Source: Letharia columbiana
Lineage: Eukaryota > Ascomycota > Lecanoromycetes > Lecanorales > Parmeliaceae
DNA: 64,000 nucleotides
Assembly (NCBI RefSeq): GCF_014066305.1
Contig: NW_023501167.1
Coordinates: 79,351 to 143,350 of the forward strand
Direction: 5' to 3'
In this document: one piece after another, positions 51,316 through 62,737 of the stretch
How the letters are laid out: each line of letters begins with the position of its first letter
Position numbering within the stretch: the stretch's first letter is position 1
Notes under the pieces: model-generated
Database searches by the model: none
Seen by the model: the letters and a program-made list of their open reading frames with translations, nothing else
Told to the model about the DNA's origin: nothing
Made by a program: the position numbers and the translations under genes

Positions 51316-51466
51316 TGTTGAAATTCGAATTACGTGACTTTTAGCGTCTTAGCGATTATATAATATGACTACGTGATATACCTTAGTGTGTTCGTATCTA
51401 GTCGCTCTTTCCTTTTATAGAACTCTCTAGTCAATATAACTAAGTGTTCTACCTCATATTTTAATA
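51316..51466 (+). repeat. 3' LTR of copia B
   Basis: Starts TGTTGAAATTCGAATTACG and ends TTTTAATA, followed by the GCTTT duplication. It is collinear with the left LTR but RIPed in the E-box region. Confidence 0.92.
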
Positions 51467-51471
51467 GCTTT

Positions 51472-51870
51472 TATATCTTTATTATTTATTTATATATATA
51501 AACTTAATAATAACTATAAAAATCGCTATCTAGAATAAATAGTTATTAATAAATTATAATAGAGTATTTAAATATCGGATTATATTTAATATCGAAGATT
51601 TTATTACTATTTAAAACTTCGACTTAGCTTAAATTAATAATATCTTTTTATATAAGCTCTCTAAAAGATATATTAGATTATTTACTAGAGTAATTATAAT
51701 ATAAAACTTTAGAGAATTAAAATTCGACTTTATTCTTAAAGTTTTTTATTAGAAATTATCGAAGATAGTATAGATCGTTAGATTTCTAAATATCGATATA
51801 AGAAAGTATTATATTCTATATATAAGTTATAAAGAGCGTAATAATAAAATTAAAGGGGGCTTAAAGAGAG
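51472..51870 (+). pseudogene. Family D protein remnant, continuation after copia B
   Basis: The reading frame of the 38580-44411 segment continues across the target duplication for about 400 bp, ending near a G-rich patch at 51858. This continuity is the main evidence that B inserted into a coding part of D. The C-terminal part is basic (KNR, RRF, KYRYKK-like) and otherwise featureless. Confidence 0.5.
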
Positions 51871-54075
51871 GCGGTTAGGCTCTTTTATTAAATTATAATT
51901 ATAATATTTAATTTATATAAGCTAATAAATCTACTTTTAGACTAATATATAAGTTAAATATTTTATTCTTCAATATTTTAATTAGCTATTAATATAAATA
52001 ATACTTTATTTTAAATAGAATATCTTAAAGATAGAAGTAATAAGAAGATGAGAGTTGCTGGGTGCTATTATTAAATATATTATAAGTTAAATAATATAAA
52101 TAAATAAGCCCTTTATTAAATTTCTATATTTTTATCTTATATTTATACTTTATTTATTATAAACTAGCTAATCTAGCGAAGAAGTAAATTTAAAATATTA
52201 GATTTACGGGGATATACGAAGAGCGTAATATAACTTTTTAAGATATTTCTTTTTTTAAAAAGCTAGCTATTATAGTATCAATATCTTTATATAATTAATA
52301 AACTAGATTTATTATTTCTCTAGATATATATATATATATAGATATCTTTAGAATATAGCGATTATCTCTATAGAGTTATAATATTAAATTATCAACTCTC
52401 TATTCTATCTATAAAGTTTATTTATTAACCTCTATTTTATTATTAATTTTATCTCTAATAATTATCTAAAGAATAATAATAAAGAGTTTATTTAAGATAG
52501 TTAGAGCGTAGAAATTATTAATTTATATAGTCTATTTTAAAGAGAGCTTCTTTAAAATAGAATATTAATACTTTAATAAAGATATTCTTAATTTAATTAT
52601 TTTTAGATATAAGAATATTATCTAGAAATCTATAGGGAGTATAGTATATTATTAGATAGAATTAAGAATAAGTAAATTATCTAATTAGAAGGTAATAGAT
52701 TATAGAATATTATAGTTATATAACGATTTTAATATAAATTAAAATAGAAGATATTAAGAGAATAAGCTATCTCTTTTTTAGGTTTCTCTATATTATAATA
52801 GTAGTAATTAGATATAGCTAATTCGTAATCTGGCTATATAGATAAATATAATAAGTAATTATAAGATATTTCTAACGTATAGCAAGTTATTCCTAAATTA
52901 TCTCTAAGATATCTCTTTTATTCTTACTCTCTTATACTCTCTCCGTATTCGTTAATAGCGCTCTTTTATATTTTATTAACGACTATCTAGCGTCCTTACG
53001 CTTTTAACTTTTATATCGTTTATTATTATATCTAAATTAATATTTCTTTTAAATTAATAATAATTAGAAATATTAGTTATTATAATTTATATTTATAGCG
53101 ATAAGTATTAATACGTTAATAGACTTATATATAAATATCTTTTATTCTAGATTATATAATAGCGATAAATCGATTATAACGGGGATATAGGGGATATAAA
53201 TAATTTTTATAATTCTATAAATTAGATAACTTATAAGCCTAATTTATAGATATATTAGAAATATTTATACGATATTAGATAACTTATAAGTCTAATTTAT
53301 AGATATATTAAAAATATCTATATAATATAATAATCTAAATAGCTAATCTCGTATTATAAATAGATTAGCTTTTCTTCTCTTTTCTACTCACTTAAAAGTA
53401 GATATATTTTTTCGTATTACTAGCGAGAATTAAATTAACAAATTATCCCCTAGATTAGCTTTCTCTCCAGCATATCATCTATCTAATAATACTATATTCC
53501 TATTATATATCCCTTTTTATCCCTTTATTCTTAACGCGCTTATATTTAAAGTTTAAAGAGCCTTTTAATATATAATAAGTTAATATTATAAATAGAAGAG
53601 ATATATTAATTATAACGCGATTAGATTATAGATAAAATTTTAATTAATATAAATAATATAATATAATTAAAGTATATAATTTATCTACGCTTTTATTATA
53701 TATACTTTAATATCGCTAATTATTTAATCTAATAAATATAAGAAGTATATAAATATTATTAGATATATATCGCTTTTTAATTCTAATATATCGCTCTATA
53801 AGTATTCTATTAATAAAAGATTATTAATTAACTTATAATAGCTAAAGATTAGATAAATATTATAAAGCGTATAAGAAAATAAGATAAATAAGATTAGAGG
53901 GATGCGGAGAGGGTAACTACTTTTATCTATATACTATATTTTATAAATAATAGTAATTATCAATAAAGTATATAAAATATATATATAAATTAATATCGAC
54001 TAGATCTAATTTATTATATAAAATAAAAGTAGCACTTAGTTTAAATAATTCGATACCTACGAGAATAGAACTGAA
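51871..54075. other. 3' flank of family D, no gene recognised
   Basis: RIPed DNA with a few better preserved patches (52050-52075, 53390-53530). A 53-bp unit starting ATTAGATAACTTATAAG is tandemly duplicated at 53221-53273 and 53274-53326. The right end of the D element is probably in this stretch but could not be located. Confidence 0.45.
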
Positions 54076-54163
54076 AGATCTCTAACAGATCTCCAATAGA
54101 TCTCCAACAGATTTTCAACAGATCTCCAACAGATTTTCAACAGATTTTCAACAGATTTTCAAT
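54076..54163. repeat. 11-bp minisatellite, eight units
   Basis: Eight tandem copies of AGATYTYCAAC; two variants (AGATCTCCAAC and AGATTTTCAAC) are interspersed. CA is retained in nearly all units. Confidence 0.95.
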
Positions 54164-54559
54164 AGTTTTTAAATGACATGCGACAAGTCGATAACTATCA
54201 TTCGGATATAGGGTTATACAAATTATAGAATCAAATAAAACGAAGAGTTATTCGAGACGAATTATTCATCTCAATCAAAAAGGTTTACGAAAATAAATAA
54301 TTCGACTCTCTGACTATAGGAACATATATTACCTAAAACGATTTGTTAATTAGCCGAGGAAATGCCTATTATAACTGGATAGTGGGGACGATAGGTTTGA
54401 AAAACGAGTTATCTACGCTATATAAACGGTATATAGATATATCGTCTTTCGTACTACCGACCCCTATAAGGTATAATCGAAATAATATAGAATATAACGC
54501 GGTTATATATCTAAAAATAGAAAAAAATCTAATATCTTAAAATTAATATCTATAATATC
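54164..54559. other. Better preserved unique island, no confident gene
   Basis: About 370 bp with near-normal dinucleotides. The open stretch at 54343-54540 (65 codons) has no ATG at its start (TTG) and resembles nothing I know. No terminal repeats were found. It may be unique host DNA between two transposons, or part of an element present once. Confidence 0.4.
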
Positions 54560-57500
54560 TATATTAATTATATTATTCTACTTTATTCTCTATTATCACT
54601 AATTTTATATTATTAATTTATTCTAATATTTCGTTTAATATAAATTTCTTTTCTATTTTAAATTATCTTACTTTTCTTCTATCTATATCGCTATTAATAT
54701 TATATTATAATATTTCTTTAAATTAATAATACAATATATAATAATAATTTATATATCTAGCTCGCTTATTCTATCTATCTACTCTAATTAATTATAAAAA
54801 AATAAATATATACTCTATATCTTATTATTATTATCGCTATATTAATTTAAAAATCTAAATTTAAAAATCTAATTAATTTAAAATTAAAGATTAAATTATT
54901 ATTATTATAGATAAAATTTATAAAAATAAAATATAGATTAATAAATATCTAATTAATAAAAAAATTAAAGAAATTTGGAAAAAGTAAAAAAAAGCTAAAG
55001 ATATCTTTAAAAATAAATTAAGATATTTAATATATAAAAATATTATACTATTATTAAAACTATTAATAATTTTATTTCAAAACTTTTATATTATACTAAT
55101 AAGATAATATATATTATTATCTATTTTAAAATACTCGAAAATATTATTTATTTATATAATTTTTTTATTAAAAAAATATTAATCTATTAATCGCTTTTTT
55201 TATATATCTCGCTATTAAAGAAGAGCTTTATAATTATATTTAATATCTTTCTATATATATAAATTACGCTTATTAAACTTCTATCTTTTAAAGAGATTAT
55301 AATCTAAATTATAATATTTAAGAGATAAATATCTATATTATTTTCTAATTTTTAATTAATTAAATCTAACTATTTATAAATTTTATCTTTTAATATTTTT
55401 TAATAATATTAGATAGATATTTATATAGCTTTAAATTAAATATCTTAATTAAAAAAAACTCTATTATTAATTATTTTAAAAAGATATTTATCGCTTAAAT
55501 ATATCTATTAATACTATAAATTTTATACTAAAACTAACTTTTTATTTTTTAAATTATTTTATAGAATTATTTAAATTAGAATATAGATATATAAATATAT
55601 AATAGAGTTTAAAGTAATATTATTAATAAACGAATTATATTTATCTTCTTAAAATTCTTCTAAATTAAATATTAAGTATTTCTCAAATTTTCGCTAAGTC
55701 TATATTTTAAGAGTTTTTTAATAATTTTAAAGTTAAAATTTTAGCGGCTTATACTTTAAGTCTTAATATCTATATTTAAATATTATATTTTATATATTAT
55801 ATTTTATATTTAATAGTTTAATATTAAAAGATATAATTTTAAAGTATAAAAAATATAATAAAATTTTCTATAGAGAGCGCTTACTTAATAAATATTTATA
55901 ATTTTTATAATTTTATAATTTAAATAAATATATTCTTTATTATTAAGATAAAAATCTTTAAAATAAATTATCTTTAAATAAATGATTTTTATTTTATATA
56001 AATTAAATATTATAATTTTAGCTTAGAAGTAAGATAATTTCTTCGTAAATTAGTTATCGAATTTTATTAAGTTATTTTATATATTTAATATATATAATAT
56101 AATATTTCTTATTTTTAATATTAGAAAGTTTTATAATATTTATAATTTAAAATAATTTAAAATAAAAAGCGTTTAGAATAGAATTAATTTAAGAGATATA
56201 AAAGTTCTTTATTATAGTAATATATACGAATATTCTAATTTATTTATATAAAAATTTATATAGAAATACTTTATTTAAGCGAATAAATTCTTTTATTTTA
56301 ATAATAATAAAATCGCTAACTTTAAATATAATTTAATATTTAAATTCTCTATATTTTAATAATTAATATTTTAATTTTATTCTAAACTTATTTTTAGCGT
56401 ATTTAATATATTAATATAATAAATTTAAAAAGAAATAAAATATATTTATTTATAAAGCTTAACTTTTAATATTATTATAATTTAATATTATAAAAAAAAA
56501 TTATATTAGACTTATTATAATTAATCTAATATATTTATTATAATATTAAAATAAATAAATAATTATATTTAAAATTAATAGATTAGAGTAATTAATTTAT
56601 TTTTTTAATAAATTTTTTATTAAGATAATTTAAGATAGTAAACTTTTTATATAATTTATTCTCTAAACTAAGGTAATTAATCTTAACTCGCTCTTTATAT
56701 TCTTCTACTCTCTTTTAGAGAATAATAGTGATTATTTAAATAATATTAAATATTAAATATAAATTCTTTATAGCTCTATTATTAATTTTAATTTAAAATA
56801 TTATATTAATTTAGCGAGTATAAAGTAAAGTATTTAATAAACGCTTTTTTTAGATAATAATATCTTAATAATATCGCGATAGTTTATATATAAAATAAAT
56901 ACTTTAAAGTTTTTAGATATTTAAATTAGCGAAATATAACGATAATTATTAAAACAATTTTTTATCGATATTTATCTTCTCTATAAGAAAAATATTAGAT
57001 TATTTAAAGTTATATACTTTCATATTTTATTTTATAAAATATAATCTAATATAAATATTTAATTTATTTATAAAAGTTTAAAACGCTATTATCTTTTTTA
57101 ATAATATTTCTTCTATAATAAAAGATTCTATAAACTTCTTATACTTCGAACACTTTATTTTTTATATCTTATAATTCTTAAATATATTAAAAATATCTAA
57201 CTCGTTATTAAATTCTTATTAAGATTTTATTAATATTATATCTTTAGACGAAATAAGTTTTTCTCTATATTTAAACTTCGATAATATAATAAAAATAGTA
57301 TATTAAAATAGTCTTTAAAATAACTTTCTTAATTAATATAATAAAGTAATTATATTATTTTTATTTTCGCTAATTATATTATAAGTTAGAATAATAATAT
57401 TACTCTTTATTATATAAGTATAATATTATATAATAAAATTTATAACGTTATATTCTAAACTCGAAGAAATAATACTCTCTATAATTTTTAAGAAAAGCGA

Positions 57501-58977
57501 TATTATTTATTTTAAATATAATTATATTCTTAAAAGTAGTAATATAATAATAGAGATTTTTATATATTTTTATATTTAGTAATTTTATAAATAATAAGTA
57601 GAAGATTATAATTTATTTTAATTTAATAAAAAAGAAAAGTAATAAAGTTTAATTATATAGGTTTTAATATTTTCTATTATAAGAATAGTCTTAATTAAAA
57701 CTTATTAAACTTATTTTATTATATTAATAAACTCTAAATATATTACGTTAATCGAATTATTTCGAATAAAATCTAGAGAAAATAAGATTTTAATAAAAGA
57801 AGTTTATTTTAAATTTATTTTTAACGCCTTTAAGTAGTTAATAAAATTAGATAATAACTCTACTTTTAATCTTTTATATAGAATTTTTTAATAAAAATAT
57901 TTATTAAGTCTAATATTAAATATTAAATTTAATTTATATTTTTTAGAAATTAGATATTTTATATAATTTCGATTTACTAGTAAAGAGCTAAATTCTATAT
58001 TTTATATTTATTACGGAGGTCGGCACCAAAAGTCCTGGACAGCGCTAAAATACTTGGCACTCTTGGCATTCTTGGCACTTTCTGTATAGTTACATTTATT
58101 TAACGATAATGCTTTATATAATTACGTATATACTTATTAGCTCGCTCGACGAAGTCGTATAATTATATATTACCTCCCTTACGATCTTTTCTATACTCGT
58201 TATTATCTTTAAGACGTATTACCTTCGTAATATATCTTAATATTTACTCTATTTACTTCTAAATTCTCTTTTAAATAAGCTTATAATTTTAATAATATAG
58301 TTATTATCTTTCGACTTTCTTATAAGTTCTTAATATATCTTTTTAAGTAGTATAACGTTTTATTTATAATTAATAAGACTTAATAAGTATTTAAATTCGA
58401 GTTTTATTATTATAATTAATACTTTAAGTATTAAATATATTAATAAAAGATAATTAAGATAGAGAATAGTAAGAAGATTTCTATTTATTATATTATATAA
58501 ATAAGACTTATATATTAGAAGTCTTTATACTCTTTCTCTATTTCTTTACGCTATAATTAATACTTTAATATTATCGTTAATCGCTATTATATATTCTATT
58601 AACATCGCTATTATATATATACTTCGTATATTTATACTTCGTATATTTATACTTCGTATATATATACTACGTCGCTATTATATAGAGCACTAATACTTAT
58701 TAAAATAAAGAATAATAATGCTATTCATGAAATTTGGAAGTATGCCAAGCACTCAGCCCTACCTGGACCCTTGTCTTGGCATGTCCAGGACTTTTGGTGC
58801 CGACCTCCGTACTTTATATTCTTAATAGACGCTACGATATAAATATATATTATATATTTTACTTTATTAATCTTTATTAAAAAAAATTATTTAATTTTAT
58901 TATTCTAAATTTAATAACTTTAATAATATCTATAAACTCGCTTTTATAAGATTTTAAAATAAGCGATAAGATATTAA
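54560..58977 (-). pseudogene. Family D-like protein remnant E, minus strand
   Basis: On the minus strand one frame runs almost unbroken, with TAA/TAG as Gln, from about 58970 to 54600 once the TIR element at 58014-58809 is removed. The part read from 57760 to 57240 aligns with D at 43040-43560; for example LQSSTYYLQNYQIQKY (57564-57611) matches LQLSKYYLTNYQIQEY. The rest is a long hydrophilic region, rich in Lys, Gln and Pro, which I do not recognise. Copia copy A4 begins at 58978 and cuts off the N-terminal side. Confidence 0.6.
58014..58809. mobile_element. 796-bp TIR element with perfect 27-bp ends, TA target duplication
   Basis: The ends are CGGAGGTCGGCACCAAAAGT plus seven more matching bases (58014-58040), mirrored exactly at 58783-58809. 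TA flanks both sides (58012-58013 and 58810-58811). The terminal ~120 bp keep CA and TG, while the interior is RIPed and includes CTTCGTATATTTATA-type repeats at 58618-58670. No transposase frame is visible, so it is a non-autonomous or internally deleted element. TA duplication suggests Tc1/mariner/pogo. Confidence 0.92.
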
Positions 58978-59116
58978 TGTCGAAATGTATTATCTAATTG
59001 AATTAGAAGGTTTATCGAGATAAGAAAGATTTATCGAGGCTTAGCGATATATATATTTATAATACTCTTTATAGTTAAATTTAATTAATTAAGTATTTTA
59101 TCTATTATTTTTAATA
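58978..59116 (+). repeat. Family A 5' LTR, copy A4
   Basis: Collinear with 9495-9627, intact TGTCG start, ends TTTTAATA, followed by the primer-site-like GATTATAAATTTAAA. Confidence 0.85.
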
Positions 59117-60629
59117 GATTATAAATTTAAATTATAAAGTATTTATTTAGTATATTATTTATAAGTCAGCTAGTTTATTAATTAAGTATTTAAAGAATAA
59201 GAAAAAGCTTTATTATAATATTATATCGCTTAGCGATATTATTATAATATTAAATATCTAATTAATTTACTTCGAGATAATTTAATAGTACTTTTTAAGC
59301 TTTATAAATCTTTAAATTATAAATTATATTTATTATATAATAATTATAACCCTTATAAAGATCTCGCTATTATTATTTTTAATCGCTATATTATAAAGTA
59401 AAGAATTAAAATAAAAAGCTTAAGTGCTAAATTAATTAAAAATTCTATTAAGCTAATTAATTAATTAAGCGCTTTAAACGATATTAATTTCGCTTATAAA
59501 ATATTAAATCTATAAATAGAAATAATATAATTATAAAAGGGGTAGTATATAAAGAAGTATTTTATTTTTTAATCGAAATATAGTTATATTAGCTAGATAG
59601 ATTATAATAAAATATTATTATATTAATATTATCGATCGCTTAATTAACGAGTTATTAAGTTAATAATTAAATATCTAGCTAATAAAGAATATAATTATTA
59701 CGTAAGATAAAGGGTATAAAAAGTCTTTAGATTTTTTATTTAATATAGACTTTATATTTATCTAATTATCTTTAAATCTAATTATATCTTAAGAAAATCC
59801 TTTATTTAATTATATTAGTTAAGATAATATTATATATTTTAAATATAATTATATATTAATATCTTCTTCTAATTAAGATAATATTAAATATCTTAAATAT
59901 AGTTATTTATTAATATTCTTCGTAATTTAAGATAAGTCTAAAAGCTATTATAGATTATACGCGTCTATTATATCTTTAGATATTTTTTAAAAATAATTTT
60001 ATATATTATATAATAAAGTATATATAAGTAAATATATTTTTAAGCGCGATTTTTCTTAATATAATTAAATATTAAATAAAGTTTAATATTAATTTAGAAA
60101 GTATTTAGAAAATTAAGAATATAATTATATATCTATCTATTTCTTTAATAACTTCGTAATTTTTAATAATTTAACTTATAAATTATTTCTCGAATTAATT
60201 AATAGTAAGAATCTCTTTAATATTATTATATAGTCTATTAAATTTAATTTCTTTATAAGCTTTTAATCTCTTCGCGTTTTAAATAATATATCGAAGTTAA
60301 AGTTATATTAAAAGAAATTAATTTAAATATAAAGTTTAATAGATTATCTCTTTATATCGTTAAATTTAAAGAATTTAAAGATTTTTAAATATAATAGCGA
60401 GATATATATTAATATCTTATAGCGTAACGCCTTATTAAATTTATTAAAGTCGAATAAAAAGATTATCTTATCGTTTTTATCTTAATCGAAAATACGTTTA
60501 ATATTAAAATTATAAGATTTATTAATATCGTCGAAGATAAAATTACTAAATAAAAGCTAAGATATAAATTAATTATTAATACTATTTAGAGTTATTTTAA
60601 TAATAATTTATTATTAAATCTAGAAAGTT

Positions 60630-62578
60630 AAATTAATATCTATCTTCTATAAAAGATTATTATTATTAATAATAAGTTTAAAGATTTTAATACTCTTAAT
60701 AATCTCTATTATTAATTATTTAAATTAAATCTTAACTAATATAAAGATATATTAAATTTTATAGCTCGTTTTAAGAGTATTTATATTAATATTACTAATA
60801 TATTATCTAAGTTAAAATTAAAAACTAACTTTTTTATTTTTCTTTTTTATATCGAATTAGATAAGATCTATAATATCTATTTTATTTATTATATTTAAAA
60901 TTATAAGCTAATAAACGAGATAAATATAGAGTCTATCTTCTCGCTAAAGTATATTACTACTTAATTTATTTAGATAATTATTAATTTATCTTCTAAGCGT
61001 ATTAAATTTAGCTATATCTTTATTACTTAACGCTCTTACTATTCTATTCTAAATAATTTAAATCTTATTATTATTATTAAATTATAAAAAGAAGTTATAT
61101 CTAATTTTAATAATTATATAATTTAAAAGTAAGTTAAATATTATACTTATTATAAGAAATATTATTATATTAAAATAAAGTATAATTAATTTAGTAAAAA
61201 GAGTTAAAATAAAGATATTAATAATAATAATAATAAGAGTAATATTTAAGATAACGATTTTAAATTTAATAATAAAAAGAATAAGAATAAGAATTATAAG
61301 CTTAATAAGAAGTATTATTATAATTTTATCAATATTAAAAGAGAAATGTATATTATATATACTACTAAATTCGATAGCTCGTCTATATAATAAACTTTAA
61401 ATTATATTTACTTATAATACTCTATTTCTTATTAAGATACTTTTATTAAATATTATTTCCTCGATTTTAAGATTGATAATATTCATCTAATTAAGGATAT
61501 TAAGAACTTTCTTATTTCTATCGATATTAATAAAGTATATTTTAATATTATTATCGATAATAAGAAGAAGAAGTTAATTTTTATTAATATTCTTTATTTT
61601 TTTAAGCTATCTCTAAATTTAATTTTTTAAAAATAATTAATATATAATAGTCTATTTATAAAATTCGTTTTAAATAATATCGAAATTAGTTATTATAGTA
61701 TTATCGCTTAGTTATAGAAAAATAATCTATATATCTTTTATATATAGAAGTTAAAATCTATATTAATATCGTTTAAAGTTAAATTAATATTTATATTAAT
61801 ATCTAAATAATATAATATAAAGTTTATTATATTTTAAGCTATTTCGAAATATAAAAAGAAGATTAATTTGATAAATAGAGGTATTTCTATCTTCGCTAAA
61901 TCTAATATCTCTAACTCTAATTTTAATTTCGACTTCGATAAAACGCTTTATAAAATTAATAAAGAAACTCTTAATCTTTAATATATTTATATAAATTATT
62001 TAGAGTATTAAAATATTCGAAAGCTCGTTAAATTATTTAAGAATATAAATTTTATTAAAAAGATTATAGAAATAAAGTTTTACGCTTTATATACTATTAA
62101 AAAGATGGAAAATATATTATATAAATCTTATATTCGTTTTAAAAAAAGATTAAATAATTTAATATATAATAATATTTATAGTTTTATTATTCCTCGCGAT
62201 TTTAATAAAGAGAAATACTTTATTATCTTTCTAAATAACTATAATAAATATTTTAAAATTAAAGTTATTAAATAAAAGAGCGATATCTTTACGACCTTTA
62301 AGCGTTTTTAGTTTTATAATAAATATAGCGATTATATTATTAGACGTTTATAAAGCGATTACGAGAGCGAGTATAAGAATTATAATTTCGATATTTATTA
62401 TATTAATTATAATATTACTTAAAAGTTAATTTAATTAAGAAATCTCGAATAAAATAGAATTATTAAATAACTTAATTAAATTCTTTTTAGTATTATTAGT
62501 ATTATTATAGAGAATATTAATATTAATTAGAAATTTTAGCTAAAGCTCGTAATAACGATAAATTATCTTTATAATTAT
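60630..62578 (+). pseudogene. Copia gag-pol remnant, copy A4, 3' truncated
   Basis: The gag zinc knuckle is at 61142-61183 with all Cys/His codons as TAT. Protease and the N-terminal part of integrase follow near 61330-62560. Reverse transcriptase and RNase H are missing because copia B' interrupts the gene at 62579. RIP is severe but slightly less than in A3 (more CG retained). Confidence 0.82.
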
Positions 62579-62727
62579 TGTGGAAATATGAGGTAAGATA
62601 CTTAGTTATTAACTATGGAGTTACTATAAAGAAAAGAGCGACTAGATATAAATACGCTAAGGCGTATCACGTGATTATATCACGTGATTGTCAAGACGCT
62701 AAGAGTTACGTGATTCGAATTTTAATA
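62579..62727 (-). repeat. 3' LTR of copia B'
   Basis: This 149-bp LTR begins TGTGGAAATATGAGG on the plus strand (a TTCCACA end on its own strand) and finishes TTTTAATA (a TATTAAAA start). It keeps two TCACGTGA palindromes, at 62667-62674 and 62680-62687. Confidence 0.88.
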
Positions 62728-62737
62728 CTCTTCTTCG

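Larger units (their letters stand above)
44412..51466 (+). mobile_element. Ty1/copia family B, complete element
   Basis: 7055 bp with 153- and 151-bp LTRs, a primer-binding-site-like sequence after the left LTR, a single long gag-pol frame, a 3' untranslated region with tandem repeats, a polypurine tract (CGAAGGGGAG, 51306-51315) directly before the right LTR, and a perfect 5-bp target duplication. The LTRs differ mainly by C/T and G/A, so RIP and not age accounts for most of the divergence. A second member is present on the minus strand at 62579-64000. It shares its 3' untranslated region design with family A, while the LTRs differ. Confidence 0.95.
58978..62578 (+). mobile_element. Ty1/copia family A, copy A4 (3' part displaced by copia B')
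   Basis: Begins with a 139-bp LTR (58978-59116, TGTCGAAATGTATTATC), then the 5' module and gag-pol as far as the integrase region (equivalent of about 13100 in A1). The minus-strand copia B' enters at 62579. Sequence beyond the insertion would lie outside the window. Unlike A2 and A3, it is continuous across the 11150-equivalent junction. Confidence 0.88.

Noticed and set aside
54343..54540. 65-codon plus-strand frame in a spared island
   Set aside because: It starts with TTG, lacks any recognisable domain, and has no splice or regulatory context.
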